Below are positions 50,133 to 59,326 of a stretch of 64,000 nt of DNA, piece by piece (position 1 is the first letter of the stretch; every line of letters starts with the position of its first letter). Location of the stretch: NCBI RefSeq assembly GCF_963665245.1, contig NZ_OY762267.1, forward strand, positions 806,001 through 870,000. Reading direction: 5' to 3'. The position numbers were made by a program, and so were the translations under genes. Source of the stretch: an uncultured Paludibaculum sp. Lineage in GTDB: Bacteria; Acidobacteriota; Terriglobia; Bryobacterales; Bryobacteraceae. The notes below the pieces were generated by a model, which worked only from the letters and a program-made list of their open reading frames with translations, was not told the DNA's origin and ran no database searches.

Positions 50133-50424
50133 AAGCAAACGCGGGTTGTGCTGCAAATTGCACAAAACACAGCGGTTTCCAGTTGGCGCGCGGCTGATAT
50201 GACATCAGCCGGTCAACGGGGCCGCTGTGTTTTCTTGTACTTAGCAACATTTAGTCTGTAACGATCTGAATGTCCGCTGCACAATAGAAGTGGGTACCGC
50301 ATCCGATGAGTTAATCGGGTGCCTGAACGGTTCCCACTTGGGGCCGGGACGCAGGGGGCTGCTGACCGGCCCAATTTTTGATGGACGACTTGACAATAAA
50401 CAGCATGCCGTTTAAACTTAGGAC
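50118..50424. other. Intergenic control region before the terminase operon
   Basis: 307 bases without a gene. It contains the 19-bp TAGCACA element, a small inverted repeat GTGC...GCAC near 50148-50163 and, at its right end, the operator promoter at 50390. Confidence 0.5.
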
Positions 50425-50427
50425 ATG
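50390..50427 (+). promoter_or_regulatory. Operator promoter of the packaging/head operon
   Basis: TTGACA (50390-50395), 17 bases, TAAACT (50413-50418), six bases, ATG at 50425. The spacer region holds AAACAGCATGCCGTTT, one mismatch from the perfect hicAB palindrome. No ribosome site. Confidence 0.75.
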
Positions 50428-50607
50428 CCTACTTCCTTCCAGTTCACGGACCCGGACTACAGCGCGGTGGAAACCGCGCGCAGGGTTCAGCGCGCCACTG
50501 GCTGCGCCTTTGCCGTGGCCACAAGCTGCGTGTATGCCTGCGGTGGGGACTTCAAGCGGGCCGTGGTCGCTGTGAAGGAATTGCGCGCGGAACGGGGGCG
50601 CAGCTAA
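50425..50607 (+). CDS. Leaderless small protein with UBA/TS-N-like domain
   Basis: A 60-residue protein: AVETARRVQRATGCAFAVAT, then SCVYACGGDFKRAVVAVKEL. The pattern R..TG...........GGD...A...L is that of the UBA/TS-N helical domain at the start of elongation factor Ts. It is the first gene under the operator promoter. It could touch the translation machinery or be an adaptor. Confidence 0.6.
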   Translation: MPTSFQFTDPDYSAVETARRVQRATGCAFAVATSCVYACGGDFKRAVVAVKELRAERGRS

Positions 50608-50852
50608 TGACTTGTGCAGAACGTGCCATAGGGTGCAAACAGGCGCGGCTGGCTGCTGGTGCCCGCAAGCGCGCAGCCGGGATGCTGGGCCAACAGGTCC
50701 GCAATGCGGGCACCGCGTTGGTGCTGGGGGAAGAGTGGGACACGTCTGATGGGTTCCGCGTGCGTCAGGTTGCCGTTGCGGCCAATCCGGCTGAACCCGG
50801 CCATCTATTTGGCCAGCTTGAAGTGATCGGGGTGGCGTCACACTTCGCCTAA
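50607..50852 (+). CDS. Small phage protein, unknown
   Basis: An 81-residue protein (MTCAERAIGCKQARLAAGAR, then GFRVRQVAVAANPAEPGHLF). Coupled to the previous gene by TAATG. A terminator follows 32 bases later, so these two genes form a short unit that some transcripts may leave for the terminase genes by readthrough. Confidence 0.55.
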   Translation: MTCAERAIGCKQARLAAGARKRAAGMLGQQVRNAGTALVLGEEWDTSDGFRVRQVAVAANPAEPGHLFGQLEVIGVASHFA

Positions 50853-50883
50853 CCGCTCCTAGTTCGTTAGTGTTTCTTCACGT

Positions 50884-50911
50884 GCCGGGCCTTGTGCCCG
50901 GCCTTTTCTGT
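50884..50911 (+). terminator. Rho-independent terminator before large terminase
   Basis: Stem GCCGGGC/GCCCGGC with loop CTTGT, then CTTTTCTGTCT. It lies between the leaderless unit and the large terminase start, so late expression may depend on readthrough or antitermination. Confidence 0.7.
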
Positions 50912-50923
50912 CTGTGGGGTCGC

Positions 50924-52486
50924 GTGCAACTGTCCGATATCAAGGGGCTGGACCCCAACATCCTGGCTAACATATGGCGTCTGACGCCTGCCAGCTTCGC
51001 GCGCCATCTGACCCGGAATGAACCACAGCCGTGGGTGGCCGCGCGTCATCTGCGCCTGCTGTCCAGCAAGATTGTGGAAGCCGTGGCCGGGCGCACGCCG
51101 CGCTTGATTGTGAACATGCCCCCACGGCACGGCAAGTCTGAAGAAGTCAGCAAGTTTACCCCTGTTTGGTTCCTCGACAATTGGCCCCACAAGACGATTA
51201 TCAACGTCGGGTACAGCACCACGTTCGCGGAAGAGTGGGGCCGGAAGGTTCGAAACCTGACGCAGCAATTCCAATCGCAATTGCGCTATCGGTTGAGTGC
51301 TGACAGTAAGGCCGCAGGGCGCTGGAACACAACGCAGGGCGGTGGCATGTATGCCACTGGCATTGACGGCCAGATCACCGGACGTGGTGCGGATCTGTTC
51401 GTTGTTGATGACCCCCATAAGGACGCCGCAGAAGCCAATAGCTTGACCAAGCGTGAAGCAGTATGGCGGTGGTGGACGGAAACGGCACGGTCGCGCCTGA
51501 TGCCGGGTGGCGCGGTTATTCTCATCATGACCCGGTGGCATACGGATGACCTCGCTGGCCGTCTGCTGAAGGCCGCAGCCAATGGGACTGGTGAAAAGTG
51601 GGAAGTGCTGAATCTGCCCGCGATCTACGATGACGAAGCCGCGAAGGAAGGCCCGGACCCGATGGGCCGGGAACTGGGGCAGGCGCTTTGGCCTGAATTC
51701 CGCAGCCTCGAATACCTGCAAGCCTTGCAGTTGGGCCTGTCACCTGAAGCGTGGGCCGCGCAGTACCAAGGCCGTCCGGCCAATCTGGTGGGCATTGGCA
51801 ACGTGTACCGCAGCTTCAGCAAGGCCAAGAACGTGCGCCCTGTCTGCTTTGACCCGCGCAGGCCGCTGTGTTGGTCCCTGGACTTCAACGTGGACCCGAT
51901 GTGCAGCACCATCAGCCAGTGGCATGAAGAAGACATGCCCTATACCTACCTGACGAACCAACGCAAGCAGGTGGTGTCAGTGCTTCAGGAAGTCTGTCTG
52001 CCGAACAGCAGCACCCTGGAAGCCTGCGAAGAATTCGTTAATCGCACGGAACCGTACAGACGCCTGATGCAAGGCCGGTCCATTCAGGTGCGCATCTACG
52101 GTGACCGGTCCGGTCAGTCACGCAAGACGGTTGGTGACAGTGACTATCAAGCCATTCGGGACTTCTTTAAGCTGCACCCGGAATACCGGGTCACAATGCA
52201 CCTAAGTAAATCTAACCCGTCTGTGAAGGACCGGGTAAACGCCGTCAATGCAATGTTTTGCAATGCGGCTGCTGAAGTCCGTTGCTTCGTTGACCCGTCC
52301 TGCACTGAACTGATTGCGGACTGTGCGCAGGTATCATGGAAACGCGATAGCTCCGGGAACACCACCGGGCAGATTGACAAGTCAGACATGGCGCGCACGC
52401 ACGTGACTGACGCGTTCGGCTACTTCGTTCAGAAGCAGTTCGCCACCAATTCACAGGCCGGGGAACAACCCGGCTGCATGCAGTAA
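50924..52486 (+). CDS. terL: Large terminase subunit
   Basis: A 520-residue packaging motor. The ATPase has the Walker A-like loop NMPPRHGKSEEVSKF near residue 70, Walker B ADLFVVDDPHKDAAEA and coupling motif MTRWHTDDLAGRL. The C-terminal RNase H-like nuclease has WSLDFNVDPMCST, the RIYGDRSGQSRK segment and the final Asp-rich DMARTHVTDAFGY. GTG at 50924 was chosen because a terminator hairpin lies just upstream of it. Confidence 0.93.
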   Translation: MQLSDIKGLDPNILANIWRLTPASFARHLTRNEPQPWVAARHLRLLSSKIVEAVAGRTPRLIVNMPPRHGKSEEVSKFTPVWFLDNWPHKTIINVGYSTTFAEEWGRKVRNLTQQFQSQLRYRLSADSKAAGRWNTTQGGGMYATGIDGQITGRGADLFVVDDPHKDAAEANSLTKREAVWRWWTETARSRLMPGGAVILIMTRWHTDDLAGRLLKAAANGTGEKWEVLNLPAIYDDEAAKEGPDPMGRELGQALWPEFRSLEYLQALQLGLSPEAWAAQYQGRPANLVGIGNVYRSFSKAKNVRPVCFDPRRPLCWSLDFNVDPMCSTISQWHEEDMPYTYLTNQRKQVVSVLQEVCLPNSSTLEACEEFVNRTEPYRRLMQGRSIQVRIYGDRSGQSRKTVGDSDYQAIRDFFKLHPEYRVTMHLSKSNPSVKDRVNAVNAMFCNAAAEVRCFVDPSCTELIADCAQVSWKRDSSGNTTGQIDKSDMARTHVTDAFGYFVQKQFATNSQAGEQPGCMQ

Positions 52487-52498
52487 GGACATCACACA

Positions 52499-52825
52499 AT
52501 GGAATTCGGATCACTGGGCAAGGTCAGTGTGGCCACGCCCGGCACAGCGGTACCCCTGTCCCCTGTGCCTTTGTTCGTGCGGGGGTTTCGCGCTGAAGCT
52601 GTCGTGGCCGCTACGGGCCGGGTGTACCTTGGCGTGGCCGGGCTGAACCGGACCACCAAGGCCGGTTTCATCAAGCAGTTTGCGGCCCCCGCAGCCGGGG
52701 TGAACAGCACTTCGGATGCCATCAGACAGGATGGCTACAGCGGCAACCACATTGACCTATCCAAGTTCATGGTGGACGCGGATGTGGCTGGTGAAGGGCT
52801 GCTGGTCAGCTACTGGAGGGTCTAG
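52499..52825 (+). CDS. Phage structural-region protein, unknown
   Basis: A 108-residue beta-rich protein (MEFGSLGKVSVATPGTAVPL, then ATGRVYLGVAGLNRTTKAGF). Small proteins at this position between terminase and portal genes often belong to the head. No recognised family. Confidence 0.55.
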   Translation: MEFGSLGKVSVATPGTAVPLSPVPLFVRGFRAEAVVAATGRVYLGVAGLNRTTKAGFIKQFAAPAAGVNSTSDAIRQDGYSGNHIDLSKFMVDADVAGEGLLVSYWRV

Positions 52826-52829
52826 CGCC

Positions 52830-54464
52830 ATGCCATTCACTGTGACGCCATCCCCCAAGGGCTTCCCACCACTGGACACCAGCGCGGTGGAAACCACGAT
52901 GGCACGCAAGGACGTTGACGCGCGACACCCGGAATGGACCGCGCGTCAGGACCTCTGGTTCAACGTTGGCGTGCTGTACGAAGGTGGCCATCTCATCAAG
53001 CAGCATGCGGAACGCTTTCTGCCTAAGCGCCCGCGCGAAGACAGCAGCGTCTATGCGCACCGGTTGGCCCACTTCACCTATGAGAACCACATGGGCACCG
53101 GGTTGGGGTGGCATGAAGCCGAAATGTTTAAACGGCCCCCAACGATCACCATCAAGGTGGCGGACGCGGACGGCCAGCCTACGGAAGCCACGCTGTCACC
53201 TGAACAGGAAGACTTCTACAGCCGCGTCCAGAAGGACTGTGACCGGCACGGCACCGCGCTGGTAGACCAGTGCCGCAAGGTCTTCAATGACCTGCTGCTG
53301 TACCAACACAGTTGGATTCTGACGGACATGCCGGTGCAGCCGGAAGCGGGCATCAACAGTCTGGCAGACCAGAAGGCCAAGCGCCTGCTGGACCCGTTTA
53401 CGCAGGTGGTCAGCCCCATGCAGGTCATCAACTGGGACTGCGACGATTACGGGAACCTAATCTGGGCCGTGATCTACACCAAGGCCACCACGCGCGCCTT
53501 CGGCAAAGCCCCTGTCACGGTGGAACGCTGGTACCTGCTGGACCAGCAGACCTTCCGTGTCTATGAAGCAGAAGACCGGGGTGACGCACAGTCTGCTGTG
53601 GATCGGGACAAGCAGCCCGTCAATCTGGTCCGCATCGGCTACCACGCCTTGGCCGCTAAGGGCCGGGTGCCCCTGAGCCGGATTTCAGTACAGCCCGGCT
53701 GGTGGATGGGCAACCGCACCTATCTGACCGCGCTGGAACACGTGGACGTTTCGAACAGCCTCAAGTGGTCGCTGAAGATGGCCGCACTGGCGATGCCGGT
53801 CATTATAACGAATGACGACATTACCCAACTGCATCAATCCGAAGGTGGGTTCTTCAAGATGTCAGCCGAGCAAGGGGCAAACTACAAGTTTGCCGAACCG
53901 TCCGGTACCTGCTGGGAACATCTGGCAAATAAGGCTGCCGCCAGCAAGGAAGAGATTTTCCGCAGTCTGTACCTGATTTCGCAGGCCCGCACAAACAAGG
54001 CCACTGCGTCAGCGCAGTCCGGGGTCAGCAAGCAGCAGGACATGAAGCCATCTCATGACGTGCTGAACGGTATTGGTGATGTTCTGCGGTGCGCCATCCA
54101 GGGTACCTTGGACAACATCGCGGCTGCCCGTGCCCTGATTCCGGGTTTCGAGTCAGACGCCAATCTGGTGTTTGACGTGCGGGGCTTCACGTTCGAAGAC
54201 TCGGTAACTGTGGATGAAGTGGACACCATCAGCGGGGTCCATGCGCTGAAGGTCCCTTCCAAGACGTTTGAGAAGGAAGTGGACAAGCTGGTGGTACAGG
54301 CCGTGCTGCCTGACATGAACCCGGAAATGAAAACGGCTATTTTTAGAGAAATCGACGCGGCCCCAACCCGTGGGGAACTGGAACAGCAGCAGCAGGAAGC
54401 CGAAGCGGACCGCTTGAGCGCATCATTGAACGCAGCCGTCAACCAAGGAAAGGGGGCCAGATGA
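52830..54464 (+). CDS. Portal protein, DUF4055-like
   Basis: A 544-residue protein. Features of the DUF4055 portal group are DLWFNVGVLYEGGHLIKQHA, RLAHFTYENHMGTGLGWHEA, the long middle with QVVSPMQVINWDCDDYGNLI and the helical C-terminus (ELEQQQQEAEADRLSASLNA). It forms the dodecameric DNA gate of the head. ATG at 52830 has TGGAGGG nine bases upstream. Confidence 0.85.
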   Translation: MPFTVTPSPKGFPPLDTSAVETTMARKDVDARHPEWTARQDLWFNVGVLYEGGHLIKQHAERFLPKRPREDSSVYAHRLAHFTYENHMGTGLGWHEAEMFKRPPTITIKVADADGQPTEATLSPEQEDFYSRVQKDCDRHGTALVDQCRKVFNDLLLYQHSWILTDMPVQPEAGINSLADQKAKRLLDPFTQVVSPMQVINWDCDDYGNLIWAVIYTKATTRAFGKAPVTVERWYLLDQQTFRVYEAEDRGDAQSAVDRDKQPVNLVRIGYHALAAKGRVPLSRISVQPGWWMGNRTYLTALEHVDVSNSLKWSLKMAALAMPVIITNDDITQLHQSEGGFFKMSAEQGANYKFAEPSGTCWEHLANKAAASKEEIFRSLYLISQARTNKATASAQSGVSKQQDMKPSHDVLNGIGDVLRCAIQGTLDNIAAARALIPGFESDANLVFDVRGFTFEDSVTVDEVDTISGVHALKVPSKTFEKEVDKLVVQAVLPDMNPEMKTAIFREIDAAPTRGELEQQQQEAEADRLSASLNAAVNQGKGAR

Positions 54465-55522
54465 GTATTACGGATCTAGGGCAGTATCTCCCCCTTCAGC
54501 CAAACAACGCGTTGCTGACCGCGTGGCCCACCGGCTTCACATTGAACAGCAACGGCTACAAGTATGCGTGGATCTTTCAGGCGCAGACCAATGCGCCGAT
54601 TACCGCCGTAGCATTCCGCGTGAATACGGTAACTGCGGCTGGAACATTTGAACTGCGCATCGAGACCGTCAGTGGTACCGATGGTAGCCCAACGGGAGTG
54701 CTGGCCAGTGCGAACGCGAACGGCTTTGTCAATGTCACTACGGCTGGCGTGAAGGAAGTGGTTCTAGCCGCTTCCCACACGCCAGCCCCTGGGGATGTGT
54801 TGGCGGTGGTGGTAGTCTGTGGCAGCCCCGGCAACATCGTGGTGTCCAGGGGTAGCCTGTTGGATAACAATGGTTTCCCGTATCAGAACGACTTCACATC
54901 TGCCTGGAACGCGGTAAAGTACTACTCACTGGGCGTTGCGGCAATCGCGCTGAAGACAACCAGCGGCTACACGGTCAACCCATTGATGTGCGTGTACAAC
55001 GTTCAAGTGAATACTGCCTTTCATATGGACACCAGTCCGGATGAGATAGGCAATAAGATACTGCTGCCGTTCTCATGCCGGGTGACCGGCTTTCAGTGCA
55101 TGGTCAATTTCGCTTTAGCGGGGCGGACCATGGATGTCATATTGTACGCGGCTGATGGCACTGTGCTGACATCGCATCGACCAGACAACGCCAAGCTGTC
55201 ATCCAGCACCGGAAGCCGCACAATAAGCATGCAGTTTCCGAACAGCGTTGTGTTGGACGCGCACACACCATATTACTTGGCAATGCGGCCAGCACAAGCC
55301 GCGTCCATCTATGTCTACACGATGAGCTTTGCGGACATTCCGGGACTGGTGAATAGCTGCCCGTATGGTCAGAACTTCACGTATGTGCAGCGCACGGACG
55401 CAGGCGCCTGGACTGAGGTTGCAGAGAATATTCACCAACTGTTCCCGGTCATCAACGGTATTGACCTGGGAAGCAGTGGGGGCGCGGCGGGTATGTCGCG
55501 CGGAAGGACGGTAATGGGATGA
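54461..55522 (+). CDS. Beta-rich virion protein
   Basis: A 353-residue protein with two beta-sandwich-like halves: ITAVAFRVNTVTAAGTFELR, APGDVLAVVVVCGSPGNIVV, then VTGFQCMVNFALAGRTMDVI and HTPYYLAMRPAQAASIYVYT. This layout resembles carbohydrate-binding or decoration modules. The gene overlaps the portal gene by four bases. A surface decoration or fibre role is inferred. Confidence 0.6.
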   Translation: MSITDLGQYLPLQPNNALLTAWPTGFTLNSNGYKYAWIFQAQTNAPITAVAFRVNTVTAAGTFELRIETVSGTDGSPTGVLASANANGFVNVTTAGVKEVVLAASHTPAPGDVLAVVVVCGSPGNIVVSRGSLLDNNGFPYQNDFTSAWNAVKYYSLGVAAIALKTTSGYTVNPLMCVYNVQVNTAFHMDTSPDEIGNKILLPFSCRVTGFQCMVNFALAGRTMDVILYAADGTVLTSHRPDNAKLSSSTGSRTISMQFPNSVVLDAHTPYYLAMRPAQAASIYVYTMSFADIPGLVNSCPYGQNFTYVQRTDAGAWTEVAENIHQLFPVINGIDLGSSGGAAGMSRGRTVMG

Positions 55523-56709
55523 AGTATCGCAAACAGGGCAGCACAGCGCAGCCGATTACGTTCCTGCTGGTCTCCAGCACGGACCACATTACCCCGGTGA
55601 CCGGGGCCGCGCCATCGGCGACTATCAGCAAGAACGGGGCCGCGTTTGCGGCCCCCAGCGGGGCCGTCACGGAAGTAGGAAACGGCTGGTATGCGCTGGC
55701 CGGAAACGCCACGGACCGCAACACGCTGGGAGACCTTCTGGTGCATGCCACGGCCACCGGGGCAGACCCGGCTGATGATCGTTACAGCATTGTGCCGTGG
55801 GAACCCTTTGACGCCAACATGGGGCTTGGCAACCTGGATGCGTCCATCAGTTCCCGGCTTGCCACGGCAGGTTACACGGCCCCACCCACGGCTGCGGCAA
55901 TCCGTGCTGAAGTGGACGCCAATAGCACGAAATTGGACGCGGCAGTCAGCACCCGGCTGGCAGCAGCCGGGTACACGGCCCCACCCACGGCAGTCCAGGT
56001 GCGGACCGAACTGGACACCAACAGCAGCAAGTTGGCAAACCTTGACGCCACTGTTTCCAGCCGGTTGGCCGGTGCAGGCTACACGGCCCCACCCACTGCG
56101 GCTGATGTGCGCGCCGAACTGGACGCGAACAGCACCAAACTGGCGAATCTAGACACCCCTGTCAGCACCCGGTTGGCCGGTGACAGCTACAGCACACCAC
56201 CGTCCGCTGCGGACGTGCGCGCCGAACTGGACGCGAACAGCACCAAACTGGACGTGCCGGTTTCCAGTCGGTTGGCTGCGGTGGTCTATGTCGAACCTCC
56301 AACGCTGGTCGATGTTGAAGCCAACCTGGGGGCGATTAAAGCGGCGGTGGACGCGAATCTAGACACCCCTGTCAGCACCCGGCTGGCCGCTGTGGATTAC
56401 GCAGTACCGGCCACGCCCGCAGAAGTCTGGGACCACGGGACACGCAGCCTGACAGATAAGGCCGGGTTTACCCTCTCCGCTTCAGAACATCTGGCCATTG
56501 CGGTGAAGTTGTTGACGCTAGACCTTGCCACGGTGGCCGGGGAAGCCGGGCGCAGCGTCCTGAACGCGGTGCGGTTCCTGCGGAATCGGTGGAACCTGAT
56601 CGGGACCACCTTAACGGTGACTAAGGAAGATGATGCCACCACGGCATGGACGGCACAGGTAACCACTGACGCTGCGGCCCAGCCGGTGACAGGAACGGAC
56701 CCCACCTAA
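55519..56709 (+). CDS. Fibre-like protein with tandem repeats
   Basis: A 396-residue protein. An N-terminal beta domain (TISKNGAAFAAPSGAVTEVG) is followed by about six repeats of 32-37 residues with the core RLAxAGYTAPPTAADVRAEL, then DANSTKLANLD, predicted to form a trimeric coiled stalk. A C-terminal segment (DLATVAGEAGRSVLNAVRFL) and a Thr-rich end follow. The repeats are also similar in DNA, so copy number may vary. Confidence 0.65.
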   Translation: MKYRKQGSTAQPITFLLVSSTDHITPVTGAAPSATISKNGAAFAAPSGAVTEVGNGWYALAGNATDRNTLGDLLVHATATGADPADDRYSIVPWEPFDANMGLGNLDASISSRLATAGYTAPPTAAAIRAEVDANSTKLDAAVSTRLAAAGYTAPPTAVQVRTELDTNSSKLANLDATVSSRLAGAGYTAPPTAADVRAELDANSTKLANLDTPVSTRLAGDSYSTPPSAADVRAELDANSTKLDVPVSSRLAAVVYVEPPTLVDVEANLGAIKAAVDANLDTPVSTRLAAVDYAVPATPAEVWDHGTRSLTDKAGFTLSASEHLAIAVKLLTLDLATVAGEAGRSVLNAVRFLRNRWNLIGTTLTVTKEDDATTAWTAQVTTDAAAQPVTGTDPT

Positions 56710-56882
56710 TGCGCAGCCTTCTGGCGTTCTGGATTGGGGGCGCGGGTGGTGGCGTGGTGCTGGTAATTGTGCCAGCCCCACCGCGCACGCTGCTGGTGCT
56801 GCCTGAAGTCAGGGGTATTAAGCCGCGCATGGAACAGCGCGGCATCACGGTGATGAAAGAACAGCGGGGCATCAAAGCATGA
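56709..56882 (+). CDS. Small membrane protein
   Basis: A 57-residue protein with one hydrophobic helix (FWIGGAGGGVVLVIVPAPPR) and a tail containing a repeated EQRGI (MEQRGITVMKEQRGIKA). It overlaps both neighbours (TAATG, ATGA). Function unknown. Confidence 0.55.
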   Translation: MRSLLAFWIGGAGGGVVLVIVPAPPRTLLVLPEVRGIKPRMEQRGITVMKEQRGIKA

Positions 56883-57154
56883 TTGAAGCATTGCGGGACG
56901 AAAAGGACCCGCAGTCAACCCTGGACTACTTTGTGGACTGGTCCCTGTGGCTGGGGGCTGACACTATCAGCGCCAGCACCTGGACAGTTGCTAACGGTTT
57001 GCGCAAAGTTAGCGATACGCACGATGGAAGCACCGCAGTGGTGTGGTTGCAGGGCGGTCAACCGGGAATGCACTACACGGTTACCAATCGCATCGCAACC
57101 GCAGCCGGGCGCACCGATGAGCGCAGCTTTGTAGTGCGTGTGGCACAGCGTTAG
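56879..57154 (+). CDS. Phage head/tail accessory protein, Ig-like
   Basis: A 91-residue protein: DKDPQ-like start, then VDWSLWLGADTISASTWTVA, VVWLQGGQPGMHYTVTNRIA and TAAGRTDERSFVVRVAQR. Phages frequently encode this short beta-sandwich in the head region. Its role is probably structural. Confidence 0.7.
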   Translation: MIEALRDEKDPQSTLDYFVDWSLWLGADTISASTWTVANGLRKVSDTHDGSTAVVWLQGGQPGMHYTVTNRIATAAGRTDERSFVVRVAQR

Positions 57155-57228
57155 CCGTTCACAACGGACCGTATTTTCCTTCAAGCCGCTGAATCTGCGG
57201 CACATTCACTGAAATCACTGACTGGGTT

Positions 57229-57257
57229 AACAGCGGGAATTGAAGACCCCGCTGTTA
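57229..57257. other. Inverted repeat before the scaffold gene
   Basis: AACAGCGGG...CCCGCTGTT, nine pairs, loop of about 11 bases, with no T run. It stands 45 bases upstream of the scaffold ATG and may be an mRNA processing or stability element for the coat operon. Confidence 0.4.
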
Positions 57258-57302
57258 GACTCTGGTTGCACAAAAGCAGCGGCATGCTGCGGACAGAGGA
57301 TT

Positions 57303-57971
57303 ATGACACCTGAAGAAATTGCTGCGTTGGTTGCCAAAAGCGTTGCGGACGCCATGGCAAAGCTGAACGCTGACAAAGCCGCTGCGGAAAAGGCGGCTGC
57401 GGACAAAGTTGCTGCGGACAAGGCTGCTGCGGACAAGGCCGCTGCGGACAAGGCCGCTGCGGACAAAGCGGCTGCTGACAAAGGGACGCCGCAGGTATCC
57501 ACGGACCCGGTGGTAAATGCGCAACTGGCCGAAATGCGCCGCGCGCGCGAAGAGGATAAGAAGCGTCTCGATGCGCTTCAAAAGGACCGTGATGACGCCA
57601 ACGCCAAGGCGGAAAAGGCCGAACGCGCCACCGCGCTGAACACGGCCCTGGCAGACTTTGGCTTCCGGTCCCCGTCCGCGCGTGAGACGGCCCTTTCGCT
57701 TCTAACCCCGCACATCAAGCGGAATGAGGCTGGGCAGTTGGTGGCCGGTGACAATCTGACCGTGGAAGCGTTCGCCAAGGACTTCATTCCGAAGTCTCAT
57801 GACTACCTACTGGCCCCGGTTGGTGGTGGTGGAGCGGGCGTGGTTCCGGGTGCCAGCTTCATTGGTCAGAAGGTGGCGGACCTGAACGACATCAAGGCGG
57901 GGATGACGCCCGAAACGCGCGCGGCTGTGATTGCCGCTATGCAGAACGCGGCCAGCGAAGCGAACCGCTAG
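57303..57971 (+). CDS. Scaffold-like protein with AAADK repeats
   Basis: A 222-residue alpha-helical protein directly before the coat gene, the usual scaffold position. Residues about 22-60 consist of tandem AAADK pentads encoded by 15-base repeats. A coiled coil (AEMRRAREEDKKRLDALQKD) and a C-terminal helix (ETRAAVIAAMQNAASEANR) follow. ATG at 57303 after AGAGGA. It is expected to guide procapsid assembly and then leave. Confidence 0.7.
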   Translation: MTPEEIAALVAKSVADAMAKLNADKAAAEKAAADKVAADKAAADKAAADKAAADKAAADKGTPQVSTDPVVNAQLAEMRRAREEDKKRLDALQKDRDDANAKAEKAERATALNTALADFGFRSPSARETALSLLTPHIKRNEAGQLVAGDNLTVEAFAKDFIPKSHDYLLAPVGGGGAGVVPGASFIGQKVADLNDIKAGMTPETRAAVIAAMQNAASEANR

Positions 57972-58013
57972 AACGATCACAGATCACTGAATTAGGAAAA
58001 GGAACAGAAACAC

Positions 58014-58919
58014 ATGAGTGCGATTACGAGTGCGAATCTCGCGAATGCGATTGTCAAGTTGGTGGCCGTGGATATCCTGAATCCACTGGTTGGCGAACTG
58101 ATTATGGGCAATCTGGTCAATCGCGACTTCGAAGCTGTCCTGGCCACTGCGGGCGATACGGTCAACGTGCCGATTCCCCCGTCCATGGTGGCCAACGATC
58201 TGATTGAGGGTGGCACCGTGCAGACGCAGAACCCCAATCTGGGCAACGCGGCCATTGTGCTGGACAAGCACAAGGAAGCAACGTTTACCATCCCGGACGT
58301 GACCAAGGTGATTGGTCACCCGCAGTTGCTGACCGCGTATATGAAGCCCGCCATCATCGCGATCGTGGAAGCGGTGGAGAAGGACCTGCTGAAGAAGTGG
58401 TCCTACCTGGACGCCAACACCCCGGTTGGTGCGGCGGGCACGGGCCTGACGGAAGTCACCCTGGACGCGGCGGAAACGGCGCTGTTCAAGGCCAAGGTTC
58501 CCCGGTCCGAAGACAAGTATCTGGTGGTTTCGGCGGAAGAGTATGCCACCCTGCGGCAGATTGCTCGCTTCAGCGAAGTGGACAAGTACGGCAGCGGTGA
58601 CGCCATCATCACCGGCAAGGTGGGTAAGCTGAAGGACTTCAGCATCTTCCGCAGCCAGTATGTGGACAAGACGGGCACGTCCCCGGTCAACACCCACAAT
58701 CTGGCGTTCGCCAAGGACGCCATTGCCTTGGCCACGCGGCGCTTGCCCAAGCCCCTGCCCGGCACCGGTGCCATTGCGGAGTACTCCGAAATGGGCAATT
58801 TCGGTGTGCGTATCACCATGAGCTATGAGCCCAACACGCTGGCCCAGCAGTTCACGGTGGACATCCTGTATGGTGCGGGCATCCTGCGCAACACCCACGG
58901 CATCCAGGTCAACAGCTAG
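58014..58919 (+). CDS. Major coat protein, P22 gp5 type
   Basis: A 301-residue HK97-fold coat protein of the P22 family: SANLANAIVKLVAVDILNPL, VNRDFEAVLATAGDTVNVPI, DKHKEATFTIPDVTKVIGHP and NTLAQQFTVDILYGAGILRN. It is shorter than P22 gp5, as in relatives lacking the telokin insertion. The context (scaffold before, joining proteins after) is standard. A paralogue lies at 41037-41906. Confidence 0.92.
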   Translation: MSAITSANLANAIVKLVAVDILNPLVGELIMGNLVNRDFEAVLATAGDTVNVPIPPSMVANDLIEGGTVQTQNPNLGNAAIVLDKHKEATFTIPDVTKVIGHPQLLTAYMKPAIIAIVEAVEKDLLKKWSYLDANTPVGAAGTGLTEVTLDAAETALFKAKVPRSEDKYLVVSAEEYATLRQIARFSEVDKYGSGDAIITGKVGKLKDFSIFRSQYVDKTGTSPVNTHNLAFAKDAIALATRRLPKPLPGTGAIAEYSEMGNFGVRITMSYEPNTLAQQFTVDILYGAGILRNTHGIQVNS

Positions 58920-58969
58920 ACGCTGACGGCCACACGGCGAACGACAAACACGCAAAGGAACCGCTACGC

Positions 58970-59290
58970 ATGAATGTGACTGAAAAGGCGCTGAAGACGC
59001 GTGCAAAGCGGATTGAACTGGAAGCGCAGTTCCCTTCGGGGGACTGCGTTCTAGTGTCGGTCCAAAGTGACACGCACAATACCAAAGGTGGGCTGACCAT
59101 GGAAGCGCCCGTGGACAACGCAGCCCGGCATCTGGTGGAAGGAACCCACCGGCTGGCCACGGAAGACGAAATCAAAGCCTTCCGGACCGCGCAGGCCGAA
59201 CAGCGCAAGCAAATCATTGCCGCGTCCATCGGCCAAGCCGATCTGTTGCGCGGCTTGCTGACCAAGGCTATCGACCAGCGCGGCAAATAG
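58970..59290 (+). CDS. Head-region protein, unknown
   Basis: A 106-residue protein (MNVTEKALKTRAKRIELEAQ, then TEDEIKAFRTAQAEQRKQII). Its C-terminal helix is followed by LLRGLLTKAIDQRGK. It lies between the coat and the beta-rich head protein. Function unknown. Confidence 0.6.
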   Translation: MNVTEKALKTRAKRIELEAQFPSGDCVLVSVQSDTHNTKGGLTMEAPVDNAARHLVEGTHRLATEDEIKAFRTAQAEQRKQIIAASIGQADLLRGLLTKAIDQRGK

Positions 59291-59326
59291 CCCGCGCGTC
59301 ACGACATTTCACAAGGATAAGACAAT

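Noticed and set aside
57229..57257. Terminator before the scaffold gene
   Set aside because: The hairpin is good but lacks a T run, and a terminator there would cut off the coat gene; listed only as an inverted repeat.
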